Part shown: positions 53,633 to 61,840 of the stretch, piece after piece
Layout of the letters: every line of letters begins with the position of its first letter
Numbering within the stretch: the stretch's first letter is position 1
Assembly: GCF_007004135.1 (NCBI RefSeq)
Contig: NZ_VJMG01000029.1
Coordinates: 1-64,000 of the forward strand
DNA from: Affinirhizobium straminoryzae
GTDB taxonomy: Bacteria > Pseudomonadota > Alphaproteobacteria > Rhizobiales > Rhizobiaceae
DNA: 64,000 nt
Direction of reading: 5' to 3'
Program-made: the position numbers and the translations under genes
The notes under the pieces: generated by a model
What the model saw: only the letters and a program-made list of their open reading frames with translations
What the model was told of the DNA's origin: nothing
Database searches by the model: none

Positions 53633-53648
53633 CCTGACAGCTGTCAGG
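53633..53648. repeat. palindrome copy 3, CCTGACAGCTGTCAGG
   Basis: Third identical copy. All three are in DNA with no supported gene, spread over 590 bp. Confidence 0.8.
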
Positions 53649-54211
53649 ACTTCCTGAGAGGGCGCGCCCGTTCTGCATGCATGTTTCCTGAATGCGATGC
53701 GGCATGCGGACATCCCTCGTGCGTCGCGATGCCCCCGCATCAACCCGCCGTTTACAGCGTCGATCCAAACCCTGAGCTGGGGATGGTCTCAGTCCCACAT
53801 GGTGACGATGAAGAGGCGTCGGAATTCCGTTGCCACGAAATGTTCTGCCCTTCTTCCTGCCCGTGCCTGGGCTACAGCTTGCACCGGTTTGTGGCCGGCG
53901 ATCTACTGCGTAATCCCTGAAGAAAGTGCATGACCCGCTTCAGGAGGAAAGGCGAGGTCGTGGCTCATTGCGCATGGCATTTGGAAAGAGGCAGTGCGTC
54001 TTATCCGGGGAAAGTTTCCCGTGGTGGAATGACTTTGAGGTTCAACCGAAGTGACTGGAGAAGGTCGGTCTGTTCGCTGACACTGCAATCAAGCGAATGC
54101 ATGTATCCTTGTTTACGGCTGGCGCTCTCCTGTGCCGGTTGGTATCGCTGCTGCGATCGACTCCAATGCTTCCAACTTACCATGCGAGATGAAATCCCGA
54201 ACGGAGCTGTG

Positions 54212-54265
54212 ATGCTTATTCCTGCGGTAATGCCGGCGTTCTTACAGGGAGGTGTCGACGTCTGA
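54212..54265 (+). CDS. micro-ORF (17 aa) with PAFLQ motif
   Basis: MLIPAVMPAFLQGGVDV, preceded by ACGGAGCTGTG. It shares the pentapeptide PAFLQ with a second micro-ORF at 54627; the two codon strings differ only at synonymous third positions (TTC/TTT and TTA/TTG). Too short for certainty. Confidence 0.25.
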   Translation: MLIPAVMPAFLQGGVDV

Positions 54266-54327
54266 CCGACGCGAACGGCGAGGGGGTCATCCATCCAAAT
54301 CCCATGGTCGTGCAGGAGGAGAAGCCA

Positions 54328-54426
54328 ATGGAGGGATTCATGCGTATAAGCTTCGCCACGCAAGAGAGTTTGGATTTCGGTACGACCGGATTGATGATGC
54401 GTCGAATATTGGATGTGCCCGGATGA
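54328..54426 (+). CDS. micro-ORF (32 aa) with strong ribosome binding site
   Basis: MEGFMRISFATQESLDFGTT...RRILDVPG, preceded by GGAGGAG 5 bases before the ATG. No known domain. The strong Shine-Dalgarno is the only evidence for translation. Confidence 0.25.
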   Translation: MEGFMRISFATQESLDFGTTGLMMRRILDVPG

Positions 54427-54626
54427 GATTGATGTCCCCCTCCGCAAGGTCCGGGGATATGTGATCGGATTAGCGATCCGATTGTATGTGTCCGGCGCAA
54501 GTCTGGGGCCGGTGACTTCGGGCTTCGCCCGTTCAGTTTGTATCCGCACCGCTTCACGATGACCGCGCCGTTTGCGTCCTGAGGACCAACAGCGCCGGGC
54601 TGTTCTATATCTGAGGAGGTTTCCCT

Positions 54627-54674
54627 GTGATCATCCCGGCGTTTTTGCAGTCAGGGGCTGGCGATCGGGGATGA
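54627..54674 (+). CDS. micro-ORF (15 aa, GTG start) with PAFLQ motif
   Basis: VIIPAFLQSGAGDRG, preceded by GAGGAGG at 7 bases spacing before a GTG. It resembles the micro-ORF at 54212. It lies 130 bases before the DUF1612-like gene and could be a leader peptide for it. Confidence 0.3.
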   Translation: MIIPAFLQSGAGDRG

Positions 54675-54803
54675 ATTCTCTATAATGCAGTCTCTCGCTG
54701 CAGTGCGGTTTTCCCGGCTTTTTTATGTTACGTGACAGCGTCCAGCTAACGGACTCTAATGTTCTTCTGGTGTCCGTTTGACGTTTCGTTTACCATAATT
54801 TCA

Positions 54804-55931
54804 ATGAGTTACTCTTTGCGAAATTTGCCCGTGCACGGGCTGCTTTGCGGCACTTCGGATGCGACGGCGGCGATCGTCCGTCTTGATGAACGGCTGGCGC
54901 GTTCGCCGTCCGGTGAAGGGCTTCTTCAACGGCTTCACTTCGGCGATGCCTGCGCTTCGCTTTGGGTGGAAGGCGAACTGGTGCACCTCGAGGATCTGGT
55001 TTTGCATGATGCGGGGCATGACGTGCGCACGCCGACCCATGAGCTGACAATTGCCCGGGATATCCTGCGCACCCGCCGGCGCATCGCGGGGCAGCCTGCC
55101 GGCTGGGCGCTGGATCGGGAGGGGTTGGCAAGCCTTCGTTGCCAGGATCCGGGCGCGGCGCCGGAGCAGAAGGCCGTTGGCGGCAAACCTGTCTATGGAG
55201 GCGCGCCCATGGCGGAAGGCGCGGTCGATGATACGATATCGGTCGCCGATCCTCTGGCGGAAGAGTTTGCGGCGATTGATCGCGCCATTGCACGGTCAGA
55301 TCGGGCGATCCGCGAGGTGCGCAGCGGTGCGACACCGCGCCCGGGTCCTGAGCGAAATACACTCGTTTACGATCCTGATTGGGATGAAGACGAGCGTCTG
55401 GATGAGTGGCGTGGGGTGCTCGTGCAGTCGGCAGGTCTGCCGGCGGTTCTTCGCGCAGCACTGCTGGTTGATGCATGGCATCAGTTGCAGGTTCTGCAGC
55501 ATGCGCCCTGGCTTGGTCGTCTGCTGGCGGCAGAACTGATGCGGCAGGAGGGACTCACAGGCGGGGCTCATCTGCTTGCAGTCAGTATTGGCCTGAAGGC
55601 GATACCCGTCGAGCGGCGACGCCATCGGGACCGGGATGTGCGGTTGCTGGCCATTCTCCAGGGGGTGCAGGGGGCTGCCGAGTTCGGCCTGAAGGAACAG
55701 GACAGGCTTTCGATTGCGCTACAATTGCTTGAACGGCGCCTGTCTGGTCGCCGCATGTCATCCAGACTGCCTGAACTGGTGGAACTCGTCATCGGGCGTC
55801 CGCTTGTGTCATCTGCCCTTGTGGCCGCGGCGCTCGATATCACACCGCGCGCAGCGTTGCGCCTCGTGGAGGAGCTTGGTCTCCGGGAGATGACCGGGAG
55901 AGGGCGGTTTCGCGCCTGGGGCATTCTTTGA
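54804..55931 (+). CDS. DUF1612/HTH-domain protein typical of rhizobial plasmids
   Basis: 375-aa protein. The N-terminal part (SYSLRNLPVHGLLCGTSDATAAIVRLDERLARSPSGEGLLQRLHFGDACASLWVEGELVHLEDLVLHDAG) resembles DUF1612, and the C-terminal part (ELVIGRPLVSSALVAAALDITPRAALRLVEELGLREMTGRGRFRAWGIL) looks like its partner winged helix-turn-helix. Such proteins are common on Rhizobiales plasmids and resemble Fic-like/addiction-type DNA-binding proteins, but their role is not known to me. Start at 54804 or 54759; neither has a good ribosome binding site. An acidic DPDWDEDERLDEW patch is in the middle. Confidence 0.7.
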   Translation: MSYSLRNLPVHGLLCGTSDATAAIVRLDERLARSPSGEGLLQRLHFGDACASLWVEGELVHLEDLVLHDAGHDVRTPTHELTIARDILRTRRRIAGQPAGWALDREGLASLRCQDPGAAPEQKAVGGKPVYGGAPMAEGAVDDTISVADPLAEEFAAIDRAIARSDRAIREVRSGATPRPGPERNTLVYDPDWDEDERLDEWRGVLVQSAGLPAVLRAALLVDAWHQLQVLQHAPWLGRLLAAELMRQEGLTGGAHLLAVSIGLKAIPVERRRHRDRDVRLLAILQGVQGAAEFGLKEQDRLSIALQLLERRLSGRRMSSRLPELVELVIGRPLVSSALVAAALDITPRAALRLVEELGLREMTGRGRFRAWGIL

Positions 55932-55939
55932 CAACGTGA

Positions 55940-55970
55940 AGGTCCGGCGACAGGACGTGCCGCCGGACCT
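55940..55970. terminator. inverted repeat between convergent genes
   Basis: Ten-base perfect arms (55940-55949 and 55961-55970), 11-base loop, followed by GTCTTC. Shared terminator for the DUF1612-like gene and the phosphatase gene. Confidence 0.6.
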
Positions 55971-55974
55971 GTCT

Positions 55975-56754
55975 TCAATCCGCCACCTGAGGCAGCTCAA
56001 CGAGGGGACGCAGCAGGATAGCAAGCGGCGGGGTGGCGGCCAGAATCGTCATGGCCGCGGTCTCTGTCGTCCCGCTTTGCTGGACCACCAAGCCGGCTTC
56101 GCTGCAGAGCACAGCGCCGGCCGCAATATCCCAGATGCTGGTGTGACGCTCCACATAGCCATCCGTGAACCCCAGGGCGGCAAAGCCGAGCCCTATGGTG
56201 GCGCAGCGATATTCTGTGATGCCCCATCCGTCGCGGCGAAGAGCGAGTTCCGTCTGCGCCATCTCCTCGGCCGGCCATTGGGCGCTTTCTCCGACAGAGG
56301 CGAGGCGGATCTCGGGAAAGGAAACGTGCCGGTGAAACGCCGCTCCGTTCTTCTGGATACCAAGCCCGTCGGCTGCACTCAGTGTGAGACTAAGGGCAGG
56401 GTAGGCGACAACTCCCACGACCGGCCGCCCGGCTTCCACATAGCCCAGCGAAACGCCCCAGAGGGGAGAGCCACGGAGAAAATTGGCCGTGCCGTCGATA
56501 GGGTCGATGGCCCAGAAGCTGTCGGAAACGTCGCCTCCCATTTCCTCGCCCAGCATCCGGTCGCCCGGAAGGCAATGCTGCAGTCGGGCACGGATCAAGG
56601 TTTCCACGTCACGATCGGCTTCGGAGACGAAATCGCTCGCGCTCTTCTGCTCGAGTGGCAGGCTGTCGCGAGCAATGAAGTGCGCCATGGCGCGGTGCGC
56701 TGCCTCGCCGATGATGCTGCGGGCGACGGTGAGACGATCAGAGACTGTCGGCAT
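55975..56754 (-). CDS. inositol monophosphatase family phosphatase
   Basis: 259-aa Mg-dependent phosphatase of the IMPase/SuhB family. Metal-binding motifs GEEMGGD near residue 70, WAIDPIDGTANFLRG near 84-98, and the C-terminal SIWDIAAGAVLCSEAG near 205-220. It removes phosphate from inositol-1-phosphate-like sugar phosphates. Start at 56754 overlaps the GDPD gene by 17 bases, so it is last in the six-gene operon and probably finishes what the phosphodiesterase begins. A SuhB-like RNA-related role is less likely in this context. Confidence 0.87.
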   Translation of the reverse strand: MPTVSDRLTVARSIIGEAAHRAMAHFIARDSLPLEQKSASDFVSEADRDVETLIRARLQHCLPGDRMLGEEMGGDVSDSFWAIDPIDGTANFLRGSPLWGVSLGYVEAGRPVVGVVAYPALSLTLSAADGLGIQKNGAAFHRHVSFPEIRLASVGESAQWPAEEMAQTELALRRDGWGITEYRCATIGLGFAALGFTDGYVERHTSIWDIAAGAVLCSEAGLVVQQSGTTETAAMTILAATPPLAILLRPLVELPQVAD

Positions 56755-57535
56755 GGGGGGCCGTCCTTTCAAAAAGATCCGGGATGTCGGAGAGAATGGT
56801 CTGGGCGCCGGCGGCGAAGAACCGTTCTGTGGCCTGTGCCTCGTTGATGGTGGCAACGGCATATTCGATGCCACTGTCGGCCATGATCTTCAGCGCATCG
56901 TCGGGCAGGAAGTCACGCTGCAGGTGCAGGATCTGGCAGCGGGTTTCCGCCAGCAGCGCCTTCGGGTCGCGCGGCGGCACCACCACGGCAAAGGCACGCG
57001 GCACATCCGGCAGCAAGCGCGCGGCGGCATGGATCGATCGGATCGAGAAGCTGGTGATGAACAGCCGGCCGCGATGGACAGGCCACAGGTCCTTCATGGC
57101 GGCGAGTGCCACTTCCGCTGTCTCGATGTCGTCGCCCGCCGTCGGCTTCAGTTCCAGCTGCAGGCCGATGTCGAGATCGAGTACGGTTTCGACCAGTTCC
57201 TCGAGCGTCGGAACGCGGGTGCCGGCAAAGTCGGGCGAGAAGAAGGAGCCGGCATCCAGTTGACGGATGTCTTCGAAACTCATGTTGGCGACGAAGCCGC
57301 GGCCATTGGTGGTGCGATCGACCCGGTCGTCGTGAATGATCACCGGCTGCATGTCGCGCGTCAGCTTCACGTCGACTTCCACCCAGCGCGCACCCCTGGC
57401 AGCGGCTGCCCGCATGGCGGGAAGCGTGTTTTCCGGTGCGAGGAGCGGCGCGCCGCGATGGGCAATCAGGGCATCCGGCACGGCCACGTTCTGGCGCTGG
57501 ATGGTTGCAAGAGGGCGGGGATCGAAAGCAGGCAT
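56738..57535 (-). CDS. glycerophosphodiester phosphodiesterase (UgpQ-like)
   Basis: 265-aa TIM-barrel enzyme of the GDPD family. Catalytic HRGAPLLAPENTLPAM near residues 26-41, metal-binding WVEVDVKLT near 52-60, and PVIIHDDRVDRTT near 69-80. It lacks a signal peptide, so it acts on diesters already imported. It cleaves glycerophosphodiesters to glycerol-3-phosphate and an alcohol. Adjacent importer genes suggest the substrate is delivered by that transporter. Confidence 0.9.
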   Translation of the reverse strand: MPAFDPRPLATIQRQNVAVPDALIAHRGAPLLAPENTLPAMRAAAARGARWVEVDVKLTRDMQPVIIHDDRVDRTTNGRGFVANMSFEDIRQLDAGSFFSPDFAGTRVPTLEELVETVLDLDIGLQLELKPTAGDDIETAEVALAAMKDLWPVHRGRLFITSFSIRSIHAAARLLPDVPRAFAVVVPPRDPKALLAETRCQILHLQRDFLPDDALKIMADSGIEYAVATINEAQATERFFAAGAQTILSDIPDLFERTAPHADSL

Positions 57536-57571
57536 GTCAGTTCTTTCGGAAGTTGTGAAGAGAAGGGATCA

Positions 57572-57595
57572 GGTCGTGACGTTGGCGACACGACC
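57572..57595 (-). terminator. hairpin between binding-protein and phosphodiesterase genes
   Basis: Seven-base arms (57572-57578 and 57589-57595) in the 81-bp gap after the binding-protein gene on the minus strand. Probable attenuator giving more binding protein than enzymes. Confidence 0.4.
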
Positions 57596-57616
57596 CAAGG
57601 TTGTTTTCGGGATGAC

Positions 57617-58738
57617 TTAGTGCAGTGTGACCTGGTTGACGAAAGCCTTCTTGATGTCGTCGCCGAAGGGCTTTGCCGCCCAGACGGTGGAAAACTTGCG
57701 GTCGCCGGCCGCGATCAGCCCGACGGAACTGTCGGCATCGGGATGCTGCGGCGCGATGCCGAAGGTCTTCGCCAGCTCCGTCTGCGTGTTTGCACTGGTC
57801 AGCCAGTGGATCAGCACCAGGGCTGCCGCCTTGTGCTTGGCATTGGCGGGAATGGCGATGACATTGCCGCCGCCCGGCATGCCGAAGGACGGGATGTACA
57901 TTTTGATGTCGCGCGAAATTTCGCCCTTGCGCTGCAGGCCGGCGATCTGGTCCTCCCAGCCGGCGATCAGCTTGAACTCACCGCTGTTGATGCGGGTCAC
58001 GCTGTCGGCATTCGAGGCCGTGATGATGTAGCCATCGTGGTTGGCCTTGAACCAGTCCCAGGCCGGCGCGAGCTTGGCGACCTTCTCCGGCGTCGCGGCA
58101 CCGTTGGCATAGTCGATGTCCTTGACGAGCGCGCGGGTCACGGCCTCGATGAAGGCCGGGCCGGAGCCGCCATTTTCCGTGTTGAAGCCCATTTCACCGG
58201 GGTTCGTCCTGAAGAAGGCGGCAAAGTCTTCCAGCGTGTGCGGCAGTTCCTTTTCCGAGATGCGGGCCGGGTTATAGGCAATGGCCGTCTGGTTGCCCCA
58301 GAAGGCCGGCGCATAACCCTTGTTGTCGGTGCCTTCGATGGAGAAGCGCAGCTTGGCGCCATCAGGCAAAAGCGGCTTCAGCGGGCCGTAGAGCAGGTCC
58401 TCGGCCTTGAAGGTCTGCAGAGCGGAACCGCCCAGCGAGATCACGTCGATATCGCCCTCGGTGCGGCCGCGCTCGGCCAGCATCTTGTCCATGTTGGCCT
58501 TGCCGTCGCCATCCGGGATGGTGACCTTGATGCCGTACTGGGCCTCGAAGGCCTTTACCTGTTCGCGGAAACGATCCTGGAAATACCAGTGGAACCAGTT
58601 GATCTGGCCCTCCTGCTTCGCCTCTGCCACGATCTCTTCCCAATTCATCTGGGAAAGATCCTTGGCGGCGGCCGGGGCGGGGAGGCCGGCCAGCGGCAGA
58701 GCCGTGGCGAGCGCAAGCATTGCGATGGTCTTCAGCAT
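57617..58738 (-). CDS. extracellular solute-binding protein of the GDPD-linked importer
   Basis: 373-aa periplasmic binding protein. Signal peptide of about 25 residues (IAMLALATALPLAGLPAPAAA). The mature protein begins DLSQMNWEEIVAEAKQEGQINWFHWYFQDRFREQVKAFEAQYGIKV, resembling the YnjB/PotD-like group of type II binding proteins. Its fourth position in the operon, after the membrane and ATPase genes, is unusual for binding-protein genes, which usually lead. Ligand inferred only from neighbours: a glycerophosphodiester or related phosphodiester. Confidence 0.87.
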   Translation of the reverse strand: MLKTIAMLALATALPLAGLPAPAAAKDLSQMNWEEIVAEAKQEGQINWFHWYFQDRFREQVKAFEAQYGIKVTIPDGDGKANMDKMLAERGRTEGDIDVISLGGSALQTFKAEDLLYGPLKPLLPDGAKLRFSIEGTDNKGYAPAFWGNQTAIAYNPARISEKELPHTLEDFAAFFRTNPGEMGFNTENGGSGPAFIEAVTRALVKDIDYANGAATPEKVAKLAPAWDWFKANHDGYIITASNADSVTRINSGEFKLIAGWEDQIAGLQRKGEISRDIKMYIPSFGMPGGGNVIAIPANAKHKAAALVLIHWLTSANTQTELAKTFGIAPQHPDADSSVGLIAAGDRKFSTVWAAKPFGDDIKKAFVNQVTLH

Positions 58739-58778
58739 GGGGCTGGTCCTAGCTTGGTGGGGAGGGGAGGCATCGGCG

Positions 58779-59621
58779 TCATCCCTTTCCGGTGATGGTG
58801 GCCGGATCGGCGCTTTTCAGCAGGCGCTCGGCAATCAGCATCAGAAGTACGTTGGGAACGACGAGGATCAGGGAAATGGCTGCGGCATTGGGCCGGATGA
58901 AGTTGTAGCCGAGATAGGAGTAGAGGATCGTCGGTACGGTGGTGAAATCCGGCGCACCCACGATGTAGGAGATCGCAAACTCCTCGATCGACAGAATGAA
59001 GACGATGATGAGCGCTGCCAGCAGCCCCGGTTTCAGCACCGGCAGCGTGGCAGTGCGGAACACGGTCAACGGCGAGGCGCCCAGATCGCGGGCGGCGTCG
59101 ATCAGGTCCTGCCGCACCATGGCAAAGGACAGGCTGAGCAGGCGGATCGCATAGGGCAGGAAGATGACGGTGTGGCCGAGCGCAATGCCGGCGAAGCGGG
59201 AATAGACCCCGAAGCGGACCAGCAGAGCGGAGAAGAAGATCGCCCCGACGAAGCCGGGCATTGCCAGCGGGATCAGCGTCAGCATCTGCGCTGTCGCCTT
59301 GCCCGGAAATTGCAGGCGGCCGAAGGCATAGGCGGTCGGCAGGGCGAGCAGCAGCGTCGAGACGGAGACCGTGGCCGCCAGAAGATAGCTGTTGGCAAGC
59401 GCCTGCGGCAGGGCGCTCGTGGTCCAGATTTCGATCCAGCGCCGGAAGGAGAGAACCGGCGGAAGCACCGCCGGATAGGCCCACGGGTGGGAGGGATCGA
59501 CCAGCGACCACAACACCGCCATGGCAAAGGGAAGCGCCAGTACGATCGTGAAAACGGTGAGCGCGAGAACGACCGGCAGGCGGGTCTGCACAAGGAGGGC
59601 GGCGGAGCGATGACGACGCAT
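58779..59621 (-). CDS. ABC transporter permease of the GDPD-linked importer (second)
   Basis: 280-aa permease with six hydrophobic segments (first: PVVLALTVFTIVLALPFAMAVLWSL). EAA loop IDAARDLGASPLTVFRTATLPVLKPG near residues 175-200. ISYIVGAPDFTTVPTILYSYL follows, as in PotC/YnjC-like subunits. Three bases separate it from the upstream permease. Confidence 0.9.
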   Translation of the reverse strand: MRRHRSAALLVQTRLPVVLALTVFTIVLALPFAMAVLWSLVDPSHPWAYPAVLPPVLSFRRWIEIWTTSALPQALANSYLLAATVSVSTLLLALPTAYAFGRLQFPGKATAQMLTLIPLAMPGFVGAIFFSALLVRFGVYSRFAGIALGHTVIFLPYAIRLLSLSFAMVRQDLIDAARDLGASPLTVFRTATLPVLKPGLLAALIIVFILSIEEFAISYIVGAPDFTTVPTILYSYLGYNFIRPNAAAISLILVVPNVLLMLIAERLLKSADPATITGKG

Positions 59622-59624
59622 GGT

Positions 59625-60488
59625 CTATCTCCCCGTCCGGCGCAGCAGGAACTGGATCAGGGCTGCCAGAGCCGCCGACCCGAACAGCGAGAGCCCCATC
59701 AGCATCACGGCAATCACCGCCGCCTCGTTCCAGCCATGGCCGGCATTGTCCTGCTGGATGCGGACCATGTACTGGGCCAGCGAATTGAGGCTGGTTGGCC
59801 CGGCGACGGACTGGAAGGAATAGTCGCCAGCGGCCCCGATGAAGATCAGGATCAGCGCTGCCTGCAGCGAGCGCAACGTCAGCGGCAGGATCACGCGACG
59901 CAGTCTCGCAAAGGCACCGGCGCCGAGGTCACGGGCGGCATCGAGAATGTCGTCGCCGATCGCCCGCACCGGCCCGGTCAGAATCAGGAAGGCGAAGGGC
60001 ATGTTCTTCCATACCTGCAGGATCACGACGCCGATGGCATAGGGATCGTTCTGCATGCGGATCGGCCGGGCGACGAGACCGAGATGGACCAGCGCCGCGT
60101 TGAGAAAGCCCTGGAACGAGATGAAGTTCACGTAAAGAAAGGCGGCGACAAGCCCGTGCACGAGGATCGGCGCCTTGATCAGTGCGCTGACGAGATCAGA
60201 ACCGGCGAAGGGACGGCGCAGCCAGAGCGCCACGGGATAGGCGAGCGCGACCGAGAGAAGCGAGGAGAACAGCGCAATGCGCGCCGAATACCAGAAAGCC
60301 CGCCAGAACTGCTGTTCCGACAGTACCGTGTGCCAGAAGCGCAGGGAAAAGCCCGAATCGCCCGAAAAATTGAAATAGCCGACGGATTGGGAGAGGGCCA
60401 TGCCGATGACCAGCGACATGAAGGCGAGGATCGGCAGCAGACCCGGCAGCAGTAGAAGATAGGGCCGTACGGAGAAGGACGCACTCAT
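59625..60488 (-). CDS. ABC transporter permease of the GDPD-linked importer (first)
   Basis: 287-aa permease; start at 60488 overlaps the ATPase stop by 4 bases. First helix YLLLLPGLLPILAFMSLVIGMAL, EAA loop LDAARDLGAGAFARLRRVILPLTLRS near residues 182-207. It pairs with the adjacent permease. Confidence 0.9.
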   Translation of the reverse strand: MSASFSVRPYLLLLPGLLPILAFMSLVIGMALSQSVGYFNFSGDSGFSLRFWHTVLSEQQFWRAFWYSARIALFSSLLSVALAYPVALWLRRPFAGSDLVSALIKAPILVHGLVAAFLYVNFISFQGFLNAALVHLGLVARPIRMQNDPYAIGVVILQVWKNMPFAFLILTGPVRAIGDDILDAARDLGAGAFARLRRVILPLTLRSLQAALILIFIGAAGDYSFQSVAGPTSLNSLAQYMVRIQQDNAGHGWNEAAVIAVMLMGLSLFGSAALAALIQFLLRRTGR

Positions 60489-61573
60489 TCCGCGGCCTCC
60501 CCGAGGAAGCGGATCGCTTCCGGCTTCAAAGAGAGCGTGATCCGCTCGCCTTCTGCAATCGGGGTGAAACCGTGCATCTGGATGCGGAAGGAAACCGGGT
60601 TCTCGCCCTCGGTCACCACGATGAGATCGCAAAGACTGCCGAGAAATGTGCGAGAGAGGACGCGCAGCGTGGCACGATTGGGACCGGTCTCGTCGCCGGC
60701 GGCAACAAGGACGGCATCTTCCGGGCGCCAGCAGGCAAAGATCGTCTTCGCAACGGGTGCGATCTCCGAGCGCACCGTCAGGCGGCCGAGTGGGCTTTCG
60801 ATGTGATGCAGGCCGCTTGCGGCATCATGGCCGATCACGCGCACCGGCATGATATTCGCCGTGCCGATAAAATCCGCGACGAACCGGTTTTTCGGCTGCC
60901 GGTAGATGTCTTCCGGCCGGCCCATCTGTTCGATTTCGCCGGCGCGCATCACCACCACCAGATCCGACATGGCAAGCGCTTCCGACTGGTCATGCGTGAC
61001 ATAGACTGCGGTAAATCCGTGCTGGCGCTGCAGGGCTCGGATTTCCATGCGTACCTGATCGCGCAGCTTTGCATCGAGATTGGAGAGCGGCTCGTCGAAC
61101 AGCATGATGCCCGGACGCACCGCCATGGCTCGCGCCAGCGCCACACGCTGCTGCTGGCCGCCGGACAGCTGACCTGGCAACTTGGCGAGCTGGGCGACGA
61201 GACTGACCTGTTCCGCCACTGTGCCGACCCGGGACCGGATCTCCGCCTCGCCGATCCGCTGCTGGCGCAGGCCGAAGCCGATATTGTCGGAAACGCTCAG
61301 ATGCGGAAACAACGCATAGGACTGGAAGCACATGGCCGTGTCGCGCCGTTCCGGCGGGATGCCGGTCATGTCGTGCCCGCCGATCTCGATACGGCCGCTG
61401 TCCAGGGCCAGAAAGCCGGCAATCGCCTTCAGCAGCGTGGTCTTGCCGCAGCCGGAGGGGCCGAGCAGGGTGACCAGCTGACCCTGCTCGGCGGCGAAGC
61501 TGACGGATTTCAGTGCCTGAAACCGGCCGAAGCTGAGGCTCGCCTCGTCTATCGTCAGGGCATGGGGTGGCAC
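60485..61573 (-). CDS. ABC transporter ATP-binding protein of the GDPD-linked importer
   Basis: 362-aa ATPase (PotA/CysA-like). Walker A GPSGCGKT near residues 38-45, Q-loop MCFQSYALFPHLSV, signature LSGGQQQR near 136, Walker [18 protein letters not shown]-loop VTHDQSEALAMSD, then a TOBE domain. I chose the GTG at 61573 because it follows a near-perfect GGAGGA at 6 bases; an ATG at 61633 in the same frame would put the start almost on the -10 box. First gene of the operon. Confidence 0.88.
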   Translation of the reverse strand: MPPHALTIDEASLSFGRFQALKSVSFAAEQGQLVTLLGPSGCGKTTLLKAIAGFLALDSGRIEIGGHDMTGIPPERRDTAMCFQSYALFPHLSVSDNIGFGLRQQRIGEAEIRSRVGTVAEQVSLVAQLAKLPGQLSGGQQQRVALARAMAVRPGIMLFDEPLSNLDAKLRDQVRMEIRALQRQHGFTAVYVTHDQSEALAMSDLVVVMRAGEIEQMGRPEDIYRQPKNRFVADFIGTANIMPVRVIGHDAASGLHHIESPLGRLTVRSEIAPVAKTIFACWRPEDAVLVAAGDETGPNRATLRVLSRTFLGSLCDLIVVTEGENPVSFRIQMHGFTPIAEGERITLSLKPEAIRFLGEAAE

Positions 61574-61642
61574 CGGTCTTCCTCCGTCGATGATTGCATG
61601 GTCCGATCGTTTCGGATGCCGGTCATTTATCATGCTTTGTGT

Positions 61643-61658
61643 ATAATAAATATGACAG
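61643..61658 (-). promoter_or_regulatory. promoter region of the GDPD-linked operon, with a Pho half-site
   Basis: On the minus strand a -10-like TATTAT (61648-61643) is preceded by CTGTCAT (61658-61652), a perfect PhoB half-site; the second half-site is poor. The -10 is about 70 bases upstream of the chosen GTG. Confidence 0.4.
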
Positions 61659-61840
61659 AAAGATTTCCTCGAAACCGCTTGCGATGATCCCCTTTTGTGG
61701 ACTCGATGGAAACGAGCACAGACAAATCAATGTCCACGTATGATTTTGCATGTCTCCAGCCTGACGCCCGGATCGACGATTGCGGGAGACGGGAAGACCG
61801 GCTAGGGAACGGGGACTGCAGGATCAGCAAAGAGGTTGCC

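Larger units (their letters stand above)
52014..54803. other. 2.8-kb region without convincing genes, palindromes and hairpins
   Basis: Six-frame reading gives only short frames with no family resemblance and no consistent codon bias. Instead there are three exact copies of a 16-bp palindrome (53059, 53317, 53633), a 10-bp-arm hairpin (52801-52830), a compact hairpin plus T-rich tail (54519-54531), a 7-bp-arm dyad (54464-54482), a TATAAT at 54681 and micro-ORFs with strong ribosome binding sites between 54.2 and 54.7 kb. The GC content is lower than in neighbouring genes. It may be a cis-acting partition or control region, a nest of small RNAs/peptides, or degenerate DNA. Confidence 0.6.

Noticed and set aside
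53059-53648. Palindromes as a CRISPR array or insertion-sequence ends
   Set aside because: Spacing (258 and 316 bp) is irregular and far too long for CRISPR, and no transposase or target duplication is seen.
56483-60455. Very long plus-strand open frames (770 and 682 codons) opposite the GDPD-linked operon
   Set aside because: They are antisense shadows of genes with clear motifs; their translations are Arg/Gly/His-rich, lacking domains, as expected from GC-rich third positions.
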